Origin: Helianthus annuus
Lineage: Eukaryota > Streptophyta > Magnoliopsida > Asterales > Asteraceae
Direction: 5' to 3'
Length of the DNA stretch: 64,000 nt
Assembly (NCBI RefSeq): GCF_002127325.2
Contig: NC_035436.2
Location: 14,642,066-14,706,065, forward strand
The notes beneath the pieces are model-generated. The model saw only the letters and a list, made by a program, of their open reading frames with translations, was not told the origin of the DNA and searched no databases. A program made the translations under genes and the position numbers. Below are positions 35,937 through 47,675 of the stretch, one piece after another; within the stretch, counting starts at the first letter, position 1; each line of letters begins with the position of its first letter.

Positions 35937-38418
35937 CATGTTTCTTGAAGATTGACTTACGTTCTGGATATCATCAACTTCGTGTCCTCGAAGATGATAT
36001 TCCTAAAACCGCGTTTCGTACTCGATATGGGCACTACGAGTTCGTAGTCATGCCTTTTGGCTTGACCAACGCACCTGCAGTGTTCATGGACCTTATGAAC
36101 CGCATTTGTAAACCTTATTTGGATCGTTTTGTGATAGTTTTTATTAATGATATTCTTATTTATTCTAAGTCTAAGGTTGATCATGTTTGTCATCTACGTC
36201 TTATGCTTGAACTTTTACGTGATGAATGTTTGTATGCTAAATTTTCTAAGTGTGAATTTTGGATTGACAAAGTACAATTTCTTGGTCATATTGTTAGTAG
36301 TCAGGGTATTCATGTTGACCCTTCTAAGATTGAGGCAGTGAAGAATTGGTGTACACCTAAATCCGTGTCTGAGATTCGTTCTTTTCTAGGATTGGCTGGT
36401 TATTATCGCCGATTCACCGCGAATTTTTCTAAAATCGTTGTTCCTCTTACTACGCTAACCCAAAAAGAGAAACCTTTCATTTGGGATCACGAACAAGAGG
36501 AATCCTTTCAAACTCTTAAGAACCTTTTGTGTAACGCTCCTATGTTAACTCTACCTGATGGCAATGATGATTTTGTGGTATATTGTGATGCCTCGAACCG
36601 TGGATTGGGCTGTGTGCTCATGCAGCGGGACAAAGTTATTGCTTATGTCTCTCGTCAGCTCAAAGTGCATGAGAAAAACTACACTACTCACGATCTGGAG
36701 CTTGGTGCGGTTATTTTTGCGTTAAAGATCCGGCGACACTACCTTTATGGTACAAAGTGTGTGGTCTTCACCGACCATAGGAGCCTTCAGCATATCTTTG
36801 ACCAAAAAGAGTTGAACATGCGACAGAGACGTTGGGTGGAATTGCTTAACGACTACGACTGCGAAATTCGCTATCATCCAGGCAAGGCGAATGTAGTAGC
36901 CGACGCCCTTAGTCGTAAGACCCATTTCAAGGCTATTCGTATCTCTAGTGATCTGCATGCTTGTATTCATGAAGCTCAGTTTTCGTCAGCAAATGAAGGA
37001 AGTCTAACTGTTGAAGTGCATGGCGCTAATGTGAATCAGCTCGTAACTAAATCCGATGGTCTTCAGTACTATCTAAATCGCATCTGGGTGCCAGATCGCG
37101 ATAATCTCCGTGAGCTCATTATGACTGAGGCTCACAAATCTCGTTATTCTATCCATCCAGGTGCCGATAAGATGTACCAGGATCTGCGTACGACTTATTG
37201 GTGGCCTGGCATGAAGAGGGACATTGCTGTATATGTGTCTAAATGCCTTACTTGTTCAAAGGTAAAGGCTGAACACCAGCGTCCCTCTGGACTCTTAGAA
37301 CAACCCAAAATCCCAGTTTGGAAATGGGATAGCATTGCTATGGACTTTATTACCAAACTACCCCGTACCTCTAAAGGTCACGATAGTATCTGGGTGATTA
37401 TTGATCGTTTGACCAAATCCGCTCACTTTCTTCCTATCCGTGAAGATTACAGAGTGGAGAAACTTGCTCGAGTCTATACTGATGAGATTATAGCCGTCAT
37501 GGCATACCTCTTGACATAATCTCGGACCGTGATGGTCGTTTTACTTCGCATCTTTGGCAAACGTTTCAATCCGCTATGGGTTCGCACTTGAATCTTAGCA
37601 CGGACTTTCATCCTCAGACGGATGGGCAGACCGAGCGTACTATTCAAACCCTAGAGGATATGCTCCATTCTTGTGTCATCGACTTTGGTGGTAACTGGGA
37701 TGTACATTTACCATTGATAGAATTCGCGTACAACAATAGCTACCATTCCAGTATTCACATGGCTCCTTTCGAAGCTTTATATGGGCGAAGATATCGGTCT
37801 CCTCTCAGCTGGAATGAGGTTGGGGAAAAGCAGTTCCCTGGCCCTGAGATTGTTCAAGAGACAACGGACAAGATTCTTCAAATCCGTGATAACTTGATCA
37901 AGGCTAAGAGCAGACAAAAGAGCTATGCTGATAATAGGCGGAAGCCTCTGGAATTTGCTGTTGGTGACCGAGTTCTTCTCAAGGTATCTCCTTGGAAGGG
38001 AGTAGTTCGTTTTGGGAAGAAGGGAAAGCTTTCTCCTCGCTATGTGGGTCCTTTCGTGATACTTGAAAGGATTGGCAAGGTAGCATACAAACTCGACTTG
38101 CCCCAAGAACTAAACAACGTGCATCCAGTGTTCCACGTATCTAATCTATGTAAATGCCTAGCAAACAAGGGACTGCAGGCTCCTCTTGAAGACTTGCAAA
38201 TAAACGAAGTTGTTCAGTTTGTGGAGAAACCGGTCGAAATCATGGATCAAACTGTCAAGCGTCTGAGGCGCAACAAAATTCCCATTGTTAAGGTTCGATG
38301 GGAAGGAAAGCGTGGCGCCGAATTCACTTGGGAATTGAAAAGTGATATGAAGGCTAAGTACCTGCATCTCTTCGAGCAGTCTTCTTCTAAGATTTCGGGG
38401 ACGAAATCTCCTAAATGA
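35937..38418 (+). pseudogene. E1 pol: RT (partial), RNase H, integrase, chromodomain
   Basis: Begins inside RT at [15 protein letters not shown]. Upstream RT is lost at the E2 junction. The catalytic box reads [12 protein letters not shown]: the first Asp of the xDD pair is Asn, so RT is inactive. RNase H ([33 protein letters not shown]) and integrase zinc finger ([17 protein letters not shown]) are readable. The frame breaks near 37491 (EII then [11 protein letters not shown] in another frame, consistent with loss of one base). Integrase resumes with DRDGRFTS and [11 protein letters not shown]. The chromodomain tail is [20 protein letters not shown]. Strongly similar to E3 pol, so E1 and E3 are sister families. 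Confidence 0.9.
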
Positions 38419-38426
38419 GGGGAGAC
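38413..38426 (+). other. E1 polypurine tract
   Basis: AAATGAGGGGAGAC directly before the LTR start TGTAACGCCC. Nearly the same as the E3 tract. Confidence 0.85.
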
Positions 38427-38559
38427 TGTAACGCCCAGCGTCCCTAAACCTTAGACAGTTGGCAAGATCAGTCCCTGAACTCCTATAAATTGTTAGTTTT
38501 AGTCCCTGTAGTTATGAGATGTTAATACTTTGATACTTTTGGTATAAATCTTATTGATA

Positions 38560-38830
38560 CTAAGATGCTTGATTCTTTATTTTAGATGCTTGATTCTTGA
38601 CACTTAAACTATGAGACTTGATACTCAATCTAGATACTTGACTCTTGATGCTTAATCTAGACACTTGATTCTTGATGATTAAACTAGATACTTGATTCTT
38701 GATTCCTTATGATTCTTGATACTTGATACTTGGACTCTTGATTCTTGATGCTTGAGAAACTATGATTCTTGACTCTTGAGACTTAAATTGGTGCTTGACT
38801 CCTTAGACTCGTGAAACTTGATTCTTGGTT
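38560..38830 (+). repeat. Minisatellite in E1 LTR
   Basis: About ten degenerate units of roughly 20-27 bp built on ACTTGATTCTTGATGCTTAA, in the U3 region upstream of the TATA box. Confidence 0.75.
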
Positions 38831-39087
38831 GAACGAGAGACAGGAGCCTTGTCACTGGCGGAATTTATGAAACTTGGAAACTTTTGGGTTGTAACGTAAT
38901 CTAGATACTTTACATAAACTATACGCAACGCAATGCCTAACCTAACGCGCAAAACGAATCAAAATCGGGAAAACGGGAAAGATGGATTGGCCAGAGTGGC
39001 CGTCCGATCAGATGACCACCCGATTGGATGACCACCCGAACGCGTCACCATCCTATCCACTTTTACCGCCTCCACTTCACTTTCACA

Positions 39088-39097
39088 CTATAAATAG
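39088..39097 (+). promoter_or_regulatory. E1 LTR TATA box
   Basis: CTATAAATAG, preceded by a pyrimidine-rich CTCCACTTCACTTTCACA stretch. It lies about 660 bp into the LTR. Confidence 0.6.
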
Positions 39098-39744
39098 ACC
39101 TGTCACATCACCATTTTCAGTGATGTGACAGCTCTGCTCGACTCAGACGCACAAACACCTTTCTGCTCCATTTCTTACTGATTTCGGTACGTTTTAGGCA
39201 TGATTCTTGTACTTTCTTAATCTACACATCATTCTCTTCATGATTCTCACTTGAAATCATACTTTTCACCGTGAAATCTCTCGGATCTGAGTTCTTGAGA
39301 GTGATGTCATCATGAAGGTTTTACAAACTGACATGTGATGTCATTCTATAGCAAGATCTAGCTTAGATCTAAGATGATTCATGCGTTTTTTTACACTAAA
39401 TCCAACCTAAATCTAAACTAAATCTAGACTTTTTCCTATAAAACTTGAATATCTTCATCTTTTTCTCAAACTTTTACTTTATTCGGAGGGAACCGGGTCT
39501 ACACTAACTGTAGATCTAATGAATAGTCTAGAGTTGGTGTCGACCTAAGCCCTTACCGGAAAAGACGAGCAAAGCATGAATTCCGACATAAACCCGCCAG
39601 GGACATACAACTGACCGAACAGGGGTGGTTCCCACCGATTAGAACGGTTGTGAATGATAGGTTTACCGTTATCTCAATACGTGTCGTACCGTCACCGTTA
39701 AACTAGAAACTTAGAAACTTTTACAAAACGATAAACAAGAACAA

Positions 39745-40115
39745 GGGTCGCCCGATTGAACGGTAACCCGATCGGACAGCAAATCCGATCGGACAACCAC
39801 CCTATCAGGTGTCACTTGCCTTTTGTCTTAAAACTTTCAAACACTTGGTAAACAATCAAAACTTTGAAGTCTGATCGAATGGCAACCCGATCGGACAGCC
39901 GTCCGATCGAGCAGCCATCCGATTGGGATGAACAGGTTACCTACATCCGGATCGGGTGGCGACTCGATCGGACAGCCACCCCATTTCCCCTCAATTGTAA
40001 ATCTCACCTGAACGAGTGGCAACCCGATCGGATGGCCATCCGATCGGGCAGTCATTGTCTCTTCACACACGAGGGTCACCCGACCGACTGGCAATCCGAT
40101 CGGACAACCATCTGA
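39745..40115. repeat. CGATCGGA palindrome cluster in E1 LTR
   Basis: At least seven CCGATCGGA/CGATCGGG-type units, often paired in inverted orientation (CCGATCGGACAGCC ... CCGTCCGATCG). Positions 40023-40048 form a 26-bp perfect palindrome centred on GGATGGCCATCC. Open frames on both strands here (39837-40127 and 39864-40115) come from the repeat and are not genes. Confidence 0.8.
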
Positions 40116-40949
40116 TCCAGTGACCAACTTGACACTCTGAGCAACCCCGTTATTCTGCCCAACTCTTATCCTTTTGTAATCTAATCAACCTAATTTTAAA
40201 AGAGCTCCCTTTGATTCAATAGCAGTTTATACTGTAAAGCAATCACTGTGAGTATACTCGATCCCCTTTTTACTTTAAACTTTTGGGGTGTAATATGTAT
40301 TCTATAAAACTTAAACTTGAATCTTTGAAACTTATACTCTATCCTATGTGAAACTTGTGATTCTTGATTCTTGATTCTTTGTGCTATGTGACGTTTAATC
40401 CAGAGTGTGTAGTTCCGCCTTAACAATAGTAGCGCTATAGGAGATGCACCTCTCCCATTATTCTCGGGGGGTATTGTTAGGAGGATTCTAGTTTACCTTG
40501 AGTCTTGGGTAAACACTAAAGCATCGGGATACTTGGGCTATCACCGCATGGACTACGACACTAGCACGGCTGAAACTATTTTATTGTCTACATTATGGAT
40601 ATGAGTTGTTTTAATCTATTATTCTATTATCAAACTTGTATACTCGCCAATACTTTTGTATTGATATTTTAATACATGTTGCAAGCTGATAGGATGCTTG
40701 GAATGCATGGAATTCAACTAGGAGATGCTTAGAAACGTCGCCTAGTTAAACTTAGAATCTTTTGAACAATTTGAACAATATTCATTTGGTCTGTATTGAT
40801 ACTTGTGTTGGTTGTGTTTGTTTTTAGATAATGTTATGATGAATTTGATCTAATTTCTATTGAAACAAATAGTGTTATGGAATCTCATGAGCAATCTGAA
40901 CGCTTAGTGCTCGCACCCTGGTGTTTCCGCCATCGGTTGGGGTGTGACA

Positions 40950-41104
40950 CCTGGCGGGGTCCAAGGGGCAGAGCCCCTGGCTGGGGTTGGAGACAGTAAT
41001 TTAATTTGCTTTAATAAAAATGCATCAGAAAATTTAATTTTCCAGAAATTGGCTCATTTCGAAGACAGTAATTCGTAGATAATTCAGACAACTCAGATAA
41101 TTTT
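40950..41104. other. Flank outside E1, no gene seen
   Basis: Begins CCTGGCGGGGTCCAAGGGG, a GC-rich inverted motif (AGGGGCAGAGCCCCT), then AT-rich DNA. The E1 target duplication cannot be tested because the E1 5' end is missing. Confidence 0.4.
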
Positions 41105-41838
41105 CCAGAAATTAGTCTATTGCGTTTTAGAAATAAGAGAGTTTTATGTGTTTTCTAGCCATTTCATTTTAGAAAAAAAAAACACATTTTTTAACTGTTT
41201 TTAGTCATTGTGTTTTAGGTAAAACACATTTTTGAAGTGTTTTTAGTCATTGCGTTTTAGGTAAAACACATTCTTATGTGTTTCCAGTCCATTGCGTTTT
41301 AGAGAGAACACTTTCTTTTGTTTTTTTAGGCCATTGCGTTTTAGAAATGAGACATTTTTAAGTGTTTTCTGGCCATTGCATTTTATAAATAAGACATTTC
41401 TTTGTGTTTTTGGTGCATTACGTTTTAGGTAAAACACATTTTTATGTGTTTTCATTCCATTGCGTTTTAGAAAACAGATATTTTAAGTGTTTTCTGGCCA
41501 TTGCGTTTTACAAATAAGACATTTCTTTGTGTTTTTGGTGCATTGCGTTTTAGGTAAAACACATTTTTATGTGATTTCAGTCCATTGCGTTTTAGAAAGT
41601 ACAATTTCTTTTGTGTTTTTAGGCTATTGAGTTTTAGAAATAAGACATTTCTTTGTGTTTTCTTGCCATTGCATTTTACAAATAATACATTTCTTTGTGT
41701 TTTTAGTGCATTGCGTTTTAGAAAAGTCATTTTTAGGGTTTTTTCTATTGCATTTTACGCAACTGGGTTTTTTCCATTGCGTTTTACGCAACTGGGTTTT
41801 TTCCATTGCGTTTTACGCAACTGGGTTTTCAAAATAAA
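41105..41838. repeat. Degenerate CATTGCGTTTTAG minisatellite
   Basis: About twelve copies of a 55-65 bp unit (CATTGCGTTTTAGAAA ... AAGACATTTCTTTGTG) with alternating variants (GGTAAAACACATTTTT). It ends in three tight ~27-bp units of CATTGCGTTTTACGCAAC plus TGGGTTTTTT. The Lys/Asn-rich open frames here on the minus strand are repeat translations. Confidence 0.8.
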
Positions 41839-42511
41839 TTTCGAAAATATAGCAATAGTATACTCGTTTTAAAGATAAAAAAACGCTCGTTTTTTGGTGC
41901 AATTTTTATAAAAAAATAATGTCATATGAAAGAGTTATTAACGTTTTAAAAATGGGGGAAATTGGAGGAGAGAGAAACTATTGACTTGGATTGACTAGAA
42001 TGTCTCTAAACAAACTCACGCGCCTCTTTTCTTCCCTTCAATTTATCTCATTTAATCTTAGCCCTTGATTAACTAAATAGATGGTCAAAATTACTTGCTA
42101 GCCTTCTTAGCCAAATAAACTTTCTATTATATCCTAACCCTTGTTTTATATTTTTAAATATTAAATTGTTTAAGTTATTATGTATTATTTAATTTAAAAT
42201 TTCTATATAGTTTCTTTGTTTTTGCTATCATTTTTATACCTAGATTTGTTGTTTGTTTTTTCTATCATTTTTATACCTAGATTTTTTCTTAAAAACATTT
42301 AGTAAATCTAATATTTTGTTTACTTTCAAAATTGGTTATTGTACAACATTTTTTCTTTTCTAAGCTATCTCCTATAGTCCATTTTAATAAAATGTTCACT
42401 TTTTTTAAATGTTTTAATTTTATTGCTTGCTTTAGATAATGTTATACAAAATCTGGTTTTAGTTTTGTTTTTATGAGCCTATTTAATTATGTTATTATGT
42501 TATTATTATTA
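41839..42511. other. AT-rich spacer
   Basis: No gene, and no repeat that I recognise. Strongly AT-rich with poly-A/T runs. Confidence 0.4.
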
Positions 42512-43274
42512 CTAGCTTAGAACACCGTGTATTACACGGGTTGAATAAATGTAATTTTATATACTAAATAATAAAAAAAATATATCTTTAAAAATCTCGT
42601 TTATTACACAGATTGAATAAATGTAACTTTGTATACCAAATAATAAAACAATATATATTTAAAATCTAGTTTATTACATGGGTTGAATAAATGTAATTTT
42701 GTATATTAAATAATAAAAAGTTATATTTTTAAAAACCCGTGTATTGTACGGGTTGAGTACATTTAATTTTATATATTAAATAATGAAAAAAAAATCTAAT
42801 AAATATTTTAAAATATTATATTATCTCCTATACGAATTGTTTAAATTTATATTAAATTAAATTTTATAATTATCTTTTAATGGATTGTTTAAATTTATAT
42901 TAAATTAAAATTTTATAATTATCTTTTAACTGATTCTATTTTAAAATATTATATTATCTCCTATACGAATTGTTTAAATTTATATTAAATTAAATTTTAT
43001 AATTATCTTTTAATTGATTGCTTAAATTTATATTAAACTAAATTTATAATTATCTTTTAATTGATTTATTTTAAAATATTATATTATCCCCTAACGAATT
43101 GTTTAAATTTATATTAAATTAAATTTATAATTATCTTTTAATTGACTGTTTAAATTTATATTAAACTAAATTTTATAATTATCTTTTAATTGATATTAGT
43201 TATCTATAAAAAATCGATGATTTCAATGAATGACATGTGACCTCTCATTAGTTTATTTTATTATATAGTATAGA
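42512..43274 (-). mobile_element. Non-autonomous Helitron (763 bp)
   Basis: On the minus strand it starts TCTATACTATATAATAAA, a classic plant Helitron 5' end. It ends with a short GC hairpin (CCCGTGTAATACACGG) about ten bases before CTAG at 42515-42512. Flanking bases are A on the 5' side (43275) and T on the 3' side (42511), as expected for insertion between A and T with no target duplication. The interior has four units of the GTGTATTACACGGGTTGAAT hairpin motif and five to six AT-rich ~50-bp units around TTAAATTTATATTAAATTAA. Confidence 0.75.
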
Positions 43275-43392
43275 TTAATATTATTATTTGTTTATTTTAC
43301 TTTATTTGATATAAGATTTACCACTTATATGATTATTTTTCATGATTCTTTCATTATTTTCCCGAAACCGGCTCGATGTTGTAGCGTATAAG

Positions 43393-43394
<2 letters not shown>

Positions 43395-43455
<61 letters not shown>
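43395..43455. repeat. (TA)n tract left of the MULE-like element
   Basis: About 30 TA units, directly abutting the terminal inverted repeat. Confidence 0.9.
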
Positions 43456-43457
<2 letters not shown>

Positions 43458-43516
43458 TAGGGTTCATGCGAGAACCACCTTTATTGCGAGAACCGCGAGA
43501 ACCAATGTGAACATGG
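43456..43516 (+). repeat. Left terminal inverted repeat of the MULE-like element
   Basis: Contains three GCGAGAACC direct repeats. Pairs with 49880-49941. Confidence 0.8.
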
Positions 43517-44659
43517 GGCAATTTTGTAAATATCCAAACAATTATTAAAACACGCACCTGATGTCGGACTTCAATCATATATTCAATTATAATCAATATA
43601 GCCTTTCACGTCCAAACTATGCACAGGCTCTACACATTCTCTCAATCTCTCCACTCCATCTATCTGCATTTCATTCTGATTACATACGAATCTCTCAACA
43701 TTTCACCATCACCAGTTCGTCGATTACAATCGATTCACCGTATCGAAGCATTTGGTTTGACATTCTATCGGAGATTTGAGATTTTACAAGCATATATTTC
43801 AGATTTTGTCATACAATCGAGGTTAGTTCCCAAAATTTTGAACAAAATTAGTCGTATAAACTTTGTTACGAACATAATCACAGATCGTACTTGTTTTCTT
43901 ACATTCATAATTAGGGCAACGTGATTGTAAACACTGTGGATTTATAATCCGTTCGCAATTAGAGCTAATTAGGGCAACGTGATTACAATAATAGTCAATA
44001 TGACAATATATTAAGGGATAACCATCGGAATCGCAATACAATCGCCGGAATATATGGTGTATCATTGATAATGTGCATTGTAACATAGATATTGTGCAAT
44101 GTAACATATATACTTTGTGCATTATAACATTTATATTGTCATCTAAATCGAGCATGTTTGCAAGTTTATACAAATCATTTGTGCTTTTTTTATATGATAT
44201 ATATTACATCATTTGCATATTTGCATATTGTTGATACGGAATTCGTGTTGTATTGTGTGATATATTGGTATGCACATGTACATATGTTGACATCATAAGT
44301 TTATCACAGAATATGTTATTAAGGTAATGTTTGGTATTATATATGCACATGTGCATAAATTGTAATAATAAGTCAATATGCACATGTGCATAGTTTGCAA
44401 TAACATGTGAATAATGTATTTTAGTTTTATTTTGATGTAACGTATGGTTATGCACATATGCATTTCATGTTAAATTATGTTAATAAGATGTTGTTGTGTG
44501 ATATATGCATATATACATATATGCACATGTGCATAGATTTACAAAATATGTTATTATGCACATGCGCATAATTTGTGATATTATGTTATTGATATATTTA
44601 ACAACTATTAAGGTATTTAACATTTTTGAACATGTTAATTGTAGATCATCAATTGAAAA

Positions 44660-45770
44660 AAAATCGGAATTTTTTTTTTGAAGAAAGTCACATATGTATT
44701 AAAATCAAGAGATGAAGGATCGTCAAAAATGCTAGACGCAGACACGGACGCAGACGCAGGCGCAACGGAAGAGAATACGAATAATAAACAAAAAGGTTAT
44801 ATTATGTTGATTATTTATAATTCTTATTTTGATTGATTAGTAATTAAATATGTTTTTATGCACATGTGCTTCATTGTATTAATGTTTTTTTGCTGATAGT
44901 ATACTGTGTATAAACATGTTAAGTTTATAAATGAAGATGTGAAAAAAGCGAGGAAGGATGTGCACAAGGACATTAATAGGAGGATTAGCAAGCGGAAATA
45001 AGAGGAAACAACAAATGAAGGTTTTGTTGAAGTTCGCACGACAAATAATAGAAGGTTATCAACATTAAAAGCTAATAGTGACAAGGATGTCAATAAGGCA
45101 GATAACACTGTTGTTGATGGTATGTGTTATTTAATTTTTTTTTTAAAATAAACTTTAAGATGCACATGTGCATTAGTATGTAAGAACATCTCATAACATG
45201 TGTTATTGCGTTTGCACATGTGCATATAATGTGTGGATAAACATGTTCAATGAAAGAAGGGATATCATTAAAAAGAGTTAAGAAACTAGCAAAAAGATCA
45301 ACATCACAAATAGTTGAAACAATCGCATAAAAGACAGAGAGTAAAGAAATTGTTAGAGGGACAGAATGTAAAAAAAATTGTTAGAGCTGTCAACTGGAGA
45401 TATATACGGACACGTTTGTTGCCATATCAAATGTTGATGGAGTTGGACGCAATGTCTAAAAAATAGAAGGTTGTAGTTAAAAAATGGGGTTTGGTAGTAT
45501 TTTGAATTTTAAAACGGACAGCTTACCATCAAATTTGTCATATTTTGTGGTGGATAAGTTTAGAGGGAAAGAGATGGTCATTAAATTGGATGTTGGTAAC
45601 ATAAAGGTGGACGAGGATGTAATTAGTGGGTTGTTGGGGTTAAAGAACAGTGGGGTTGTTTTGAACTGTCAACGGAAAGAGAAAATGAAAGGAAAAAAAG
45701 GACGGAAAGAGAAAATGAAAGGAAAAAAAAGGACGAAACAAAGAAAGACAAAAAATGTGCATAGTTATGT
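44660..45770 (+). pseudogene. Ulp1-associated MULE gene remnant (several exons)
   Basis: The best stretch is 45380-45760: RYIRTRLLPYQ ... WGFGSILNFKTDSLPS, SYFVVDKFRGKEMVIKL, IKVDEDVISGLLGLK. This resembles, from memory, the conserved N-terminal region of plant Ulp1-type transposon proteins (pattern GFGslL..k, P.kL.yfvVd.F, I.vt...V..lLGlp). It ends in a Lys-rich duplication (ERKEKMKGKKGRKEKMKGKK). Upstream blocks at about 44675-44795 and 44930-45120 end in plausible splice donors (AAAAGGTTATA, GATGGTATGTG). A diverged duplicate of the first block lies at 46000-46105. An internal TAG near 45463 and the missing protease domain make it a pseudogene. Confidence 0.4.
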
Positions 45771-46610
45771 ACATCTGCAAACTTTGACAGAATGGGTTAT
45801 TAAGGTCATTCATGCTGATGTACATGTGCATAATTATGCAACATGCACATGTGCATAATTTCCAGAATATGTTAATAAGGTCGTTGTGCATAATGTATAT
45901 AGTGATAATAAACTTAAAGTTAATGCACATATTCATTGATAATTTATGTTTATTGATCCTACTTTTTATTTTATTTTGCTTATTATTGAAGATCAACAAT
46001 GGAAAAAAAATTGAAGAAAGCATCTTTTTTTGAAACCAAGGGATGAAAGGTCAATTAAAATGCCGGATGGAATGGAATATGATTACACGACGGTTAAACA
46101 AAAAGGTAAAAAGGTTGATTAATGTTTGATGATCCAGATGGGAGTTTATGCACATGTGCATCCCTTTATTAAATTCGTGTTAAATGATATCACTTATGTA
46201 AACACATTAAATATATCGTGCAGGTGCGCGCAGGTGCGCAAGAAGAAACAAACACAAAAAAAGGCGGGCAATTAAGCGAACTCGTGATGAAACCCCCAAA
46301 AAAAGGAGGTTACGTGTTGATACGTAAAAAAAGGAGGTGACGGAGTGCGTGCGGTAAAGAACAAGAAGTTGGCAAGATCAACGGTAACGGCGACGGTTGA
46401 TACTGATGACCATATGGTTGTATTCAGATTCAACATAGGGTATCCAATATAGCATGCCATTAGGTGTAGAATGTACAATATTTGTAATTGTTCCTGTAGT
46501 GTAGAATGTACAACACTTGTAATTGTTTGTAATTGTTCATGTATACATAAAAAGTAAAACATATAACATTCTAATTAATAAGGTATATGGCGTGTGTACA
46601 CACGTGTTCA

Positions 46611-46980
46611 ACATTTATTCGGTGATGATTACGGGGCGTTGGTAATGTGATGCACATGTGCATAACGTTATGTACTGATGGTTAACAGTTTATTTGTGAT
46701 GATCATGGATTGTTATCAATATAATGCACATGTGCATGATTATGTAATATATGAAAATAAAAGTAATGAATGTAAGAAATAATAGTTATTGTTTAATGTT
46801 TATTAGTGATGATTATTGGGTGTTAATAATGTGATGCACATGTGCATAATTATGTACTGTTGGTTAACAGTTTATTTTTTTGATGATTACATATGGTTGT
46901 CAACATAATGCACATGTGCAGGATTACATGATGTATGAAAATATAAGTAACTTATGTAATAAACCAATTGTTTGTTTAAT
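46611..46980. repeat. Two ~185-bp tandem units
   Basis: 46611-46795 and 46796-46980 are diverged direct copies, each carrying two ATGCACATGTGCAT palindromes and GGTTAACAGTTTATTT. The palindromes are better conserved than the intervening sequence. Confidence 0.7.
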
Positions 46981-47438
46981 GTTTAATGATAAAAAAGAAA
47001 AGGGTTGATAATTAAACATGGATTATGGTGTAAAATTACAAATTAAAGCCTTGAAAAGAAACTTGGAAATCTTAGCTGAAAAAAAAACAGAAAAAAAAAA
47101 CGATAGAAAGCAAATTAAAGCAATAGGGGATCATGTATCCATAGATTCATAACATCATTTCTTTCTACAACTCCTCTTTTTATTCTTCATGCCCTTCCCT
47201 TTTTTTGTATTTTACTTCCTGAGTGTTACAACCTGCACTTTGTTTTTCGACCACAACTAGATCGTCACCCGTTAGAGCTGCTGCTTGCATTCTCATTTCC
47301 ATGGCCTGCAGCTTGACCCTGTCCACCACCATCATCTTTCTTAATTTCCACATGTGGGAAGTTGTTCTCCAGCGTCTCATCACCAATATCGACATCTTCT
47401 TCCCCCGCTTCCTTCTTGTTTTCCTTAATCCCCTCAAC

Positions 47439-47510
47439 CTGAATTCAACACAACCATTCAAATAAAACAACAAGCAATTCTTCCAGTTTTTCAACAATTG
47501 AAAAGCTTAC
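47439..47510 (-). other. Retained 72-bp intron in the captured GTE fragment
   Basis: Minus strand GATGAT|GTAAGC ... GAATTCAG|GTTGAGG. Translation across the removed intron keeps frame from the NET tail into the Glu-rich region typical of GTE proteins. Confidence 0.65.
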
Positions 47511-47675
47511 ATCATCAATGTCTACCGTTGCGTTGTTTACTAAAAGTGCTTGCCTTTTCGTCTTGCTCACTAGTTTCTTACAGTTGGTGACAAACCGATC
47601 GAGCTCCCAGAGCGTTTCTGTGTCCAAAGCCTCTATGTCAAGCTCTCTTTCATCACCCACTTGCACCAACTGATC

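Larger units (their letters stand above)
1588..40949 (+). mobile_element. E1: old Tekay/Del-like Ty3/gypsy element, host of the nest
   Basis: E1 is visible in two plus-strand pieces: gag and the start of protease (1588-2982), then RT to chromodomain plus the 3' LTR (35937-40949). Everything between is the E2/E3 insertion. Protein order gag-PR-RT-RH-INT-chromodomain identifies a Ty3/gypsy chromovirus, and the WELKSDMKAKYLHLF tail is of the Tekay/Del type. The stretch from mid-protease to early RT is missing. The 5' LTR and N-terminal gag are cut off by E0. Several stops, frameshifts and a lost RT catalytic aspartate show it is dead. Confidence 0.85.
38427..40949 (+). repeat. E1 3' LTR
   Basis: 2523 bp, TGTAACGCCCAGCG...GGGTGTGACA. 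Its outermost bases resemble those of E3 (GTTGGGGTGTGACA), but the interior is diverged. It holds a TATA box (39088-39097), a degenerate ACTTGATTCTTGATGCTTAA minisatellite (38560-38830) and a palindrome-rich block (39745-40115). Confidence 0.88.

Noticed and set aside
39837..40127. Open frames on both strands in the E1 LTR
   Set aside because: Produced by the CGATCGGA repeats. Codon periodicity comes from the repeat and not from a protein.
40950..41000. GC-rich AGGGGCAGAGCCCCT hairpin as a terminator or RNA gene
   Set aside because: A short inverted repeat alone just outside an LTR; no promoter, tRNA or rRNA features.
41243..41872. Lys/Asn-rich and Phe-rich ORFs
   Set aside because: Translations of the CATTGCGTTTTAG minisatellite on the two strands.
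43395..43455. Coding across (TA)n (Tyr-Ile repeat ORFs)
   Set aside because: Dinucleotide repeats stay open in several frames; no gene.
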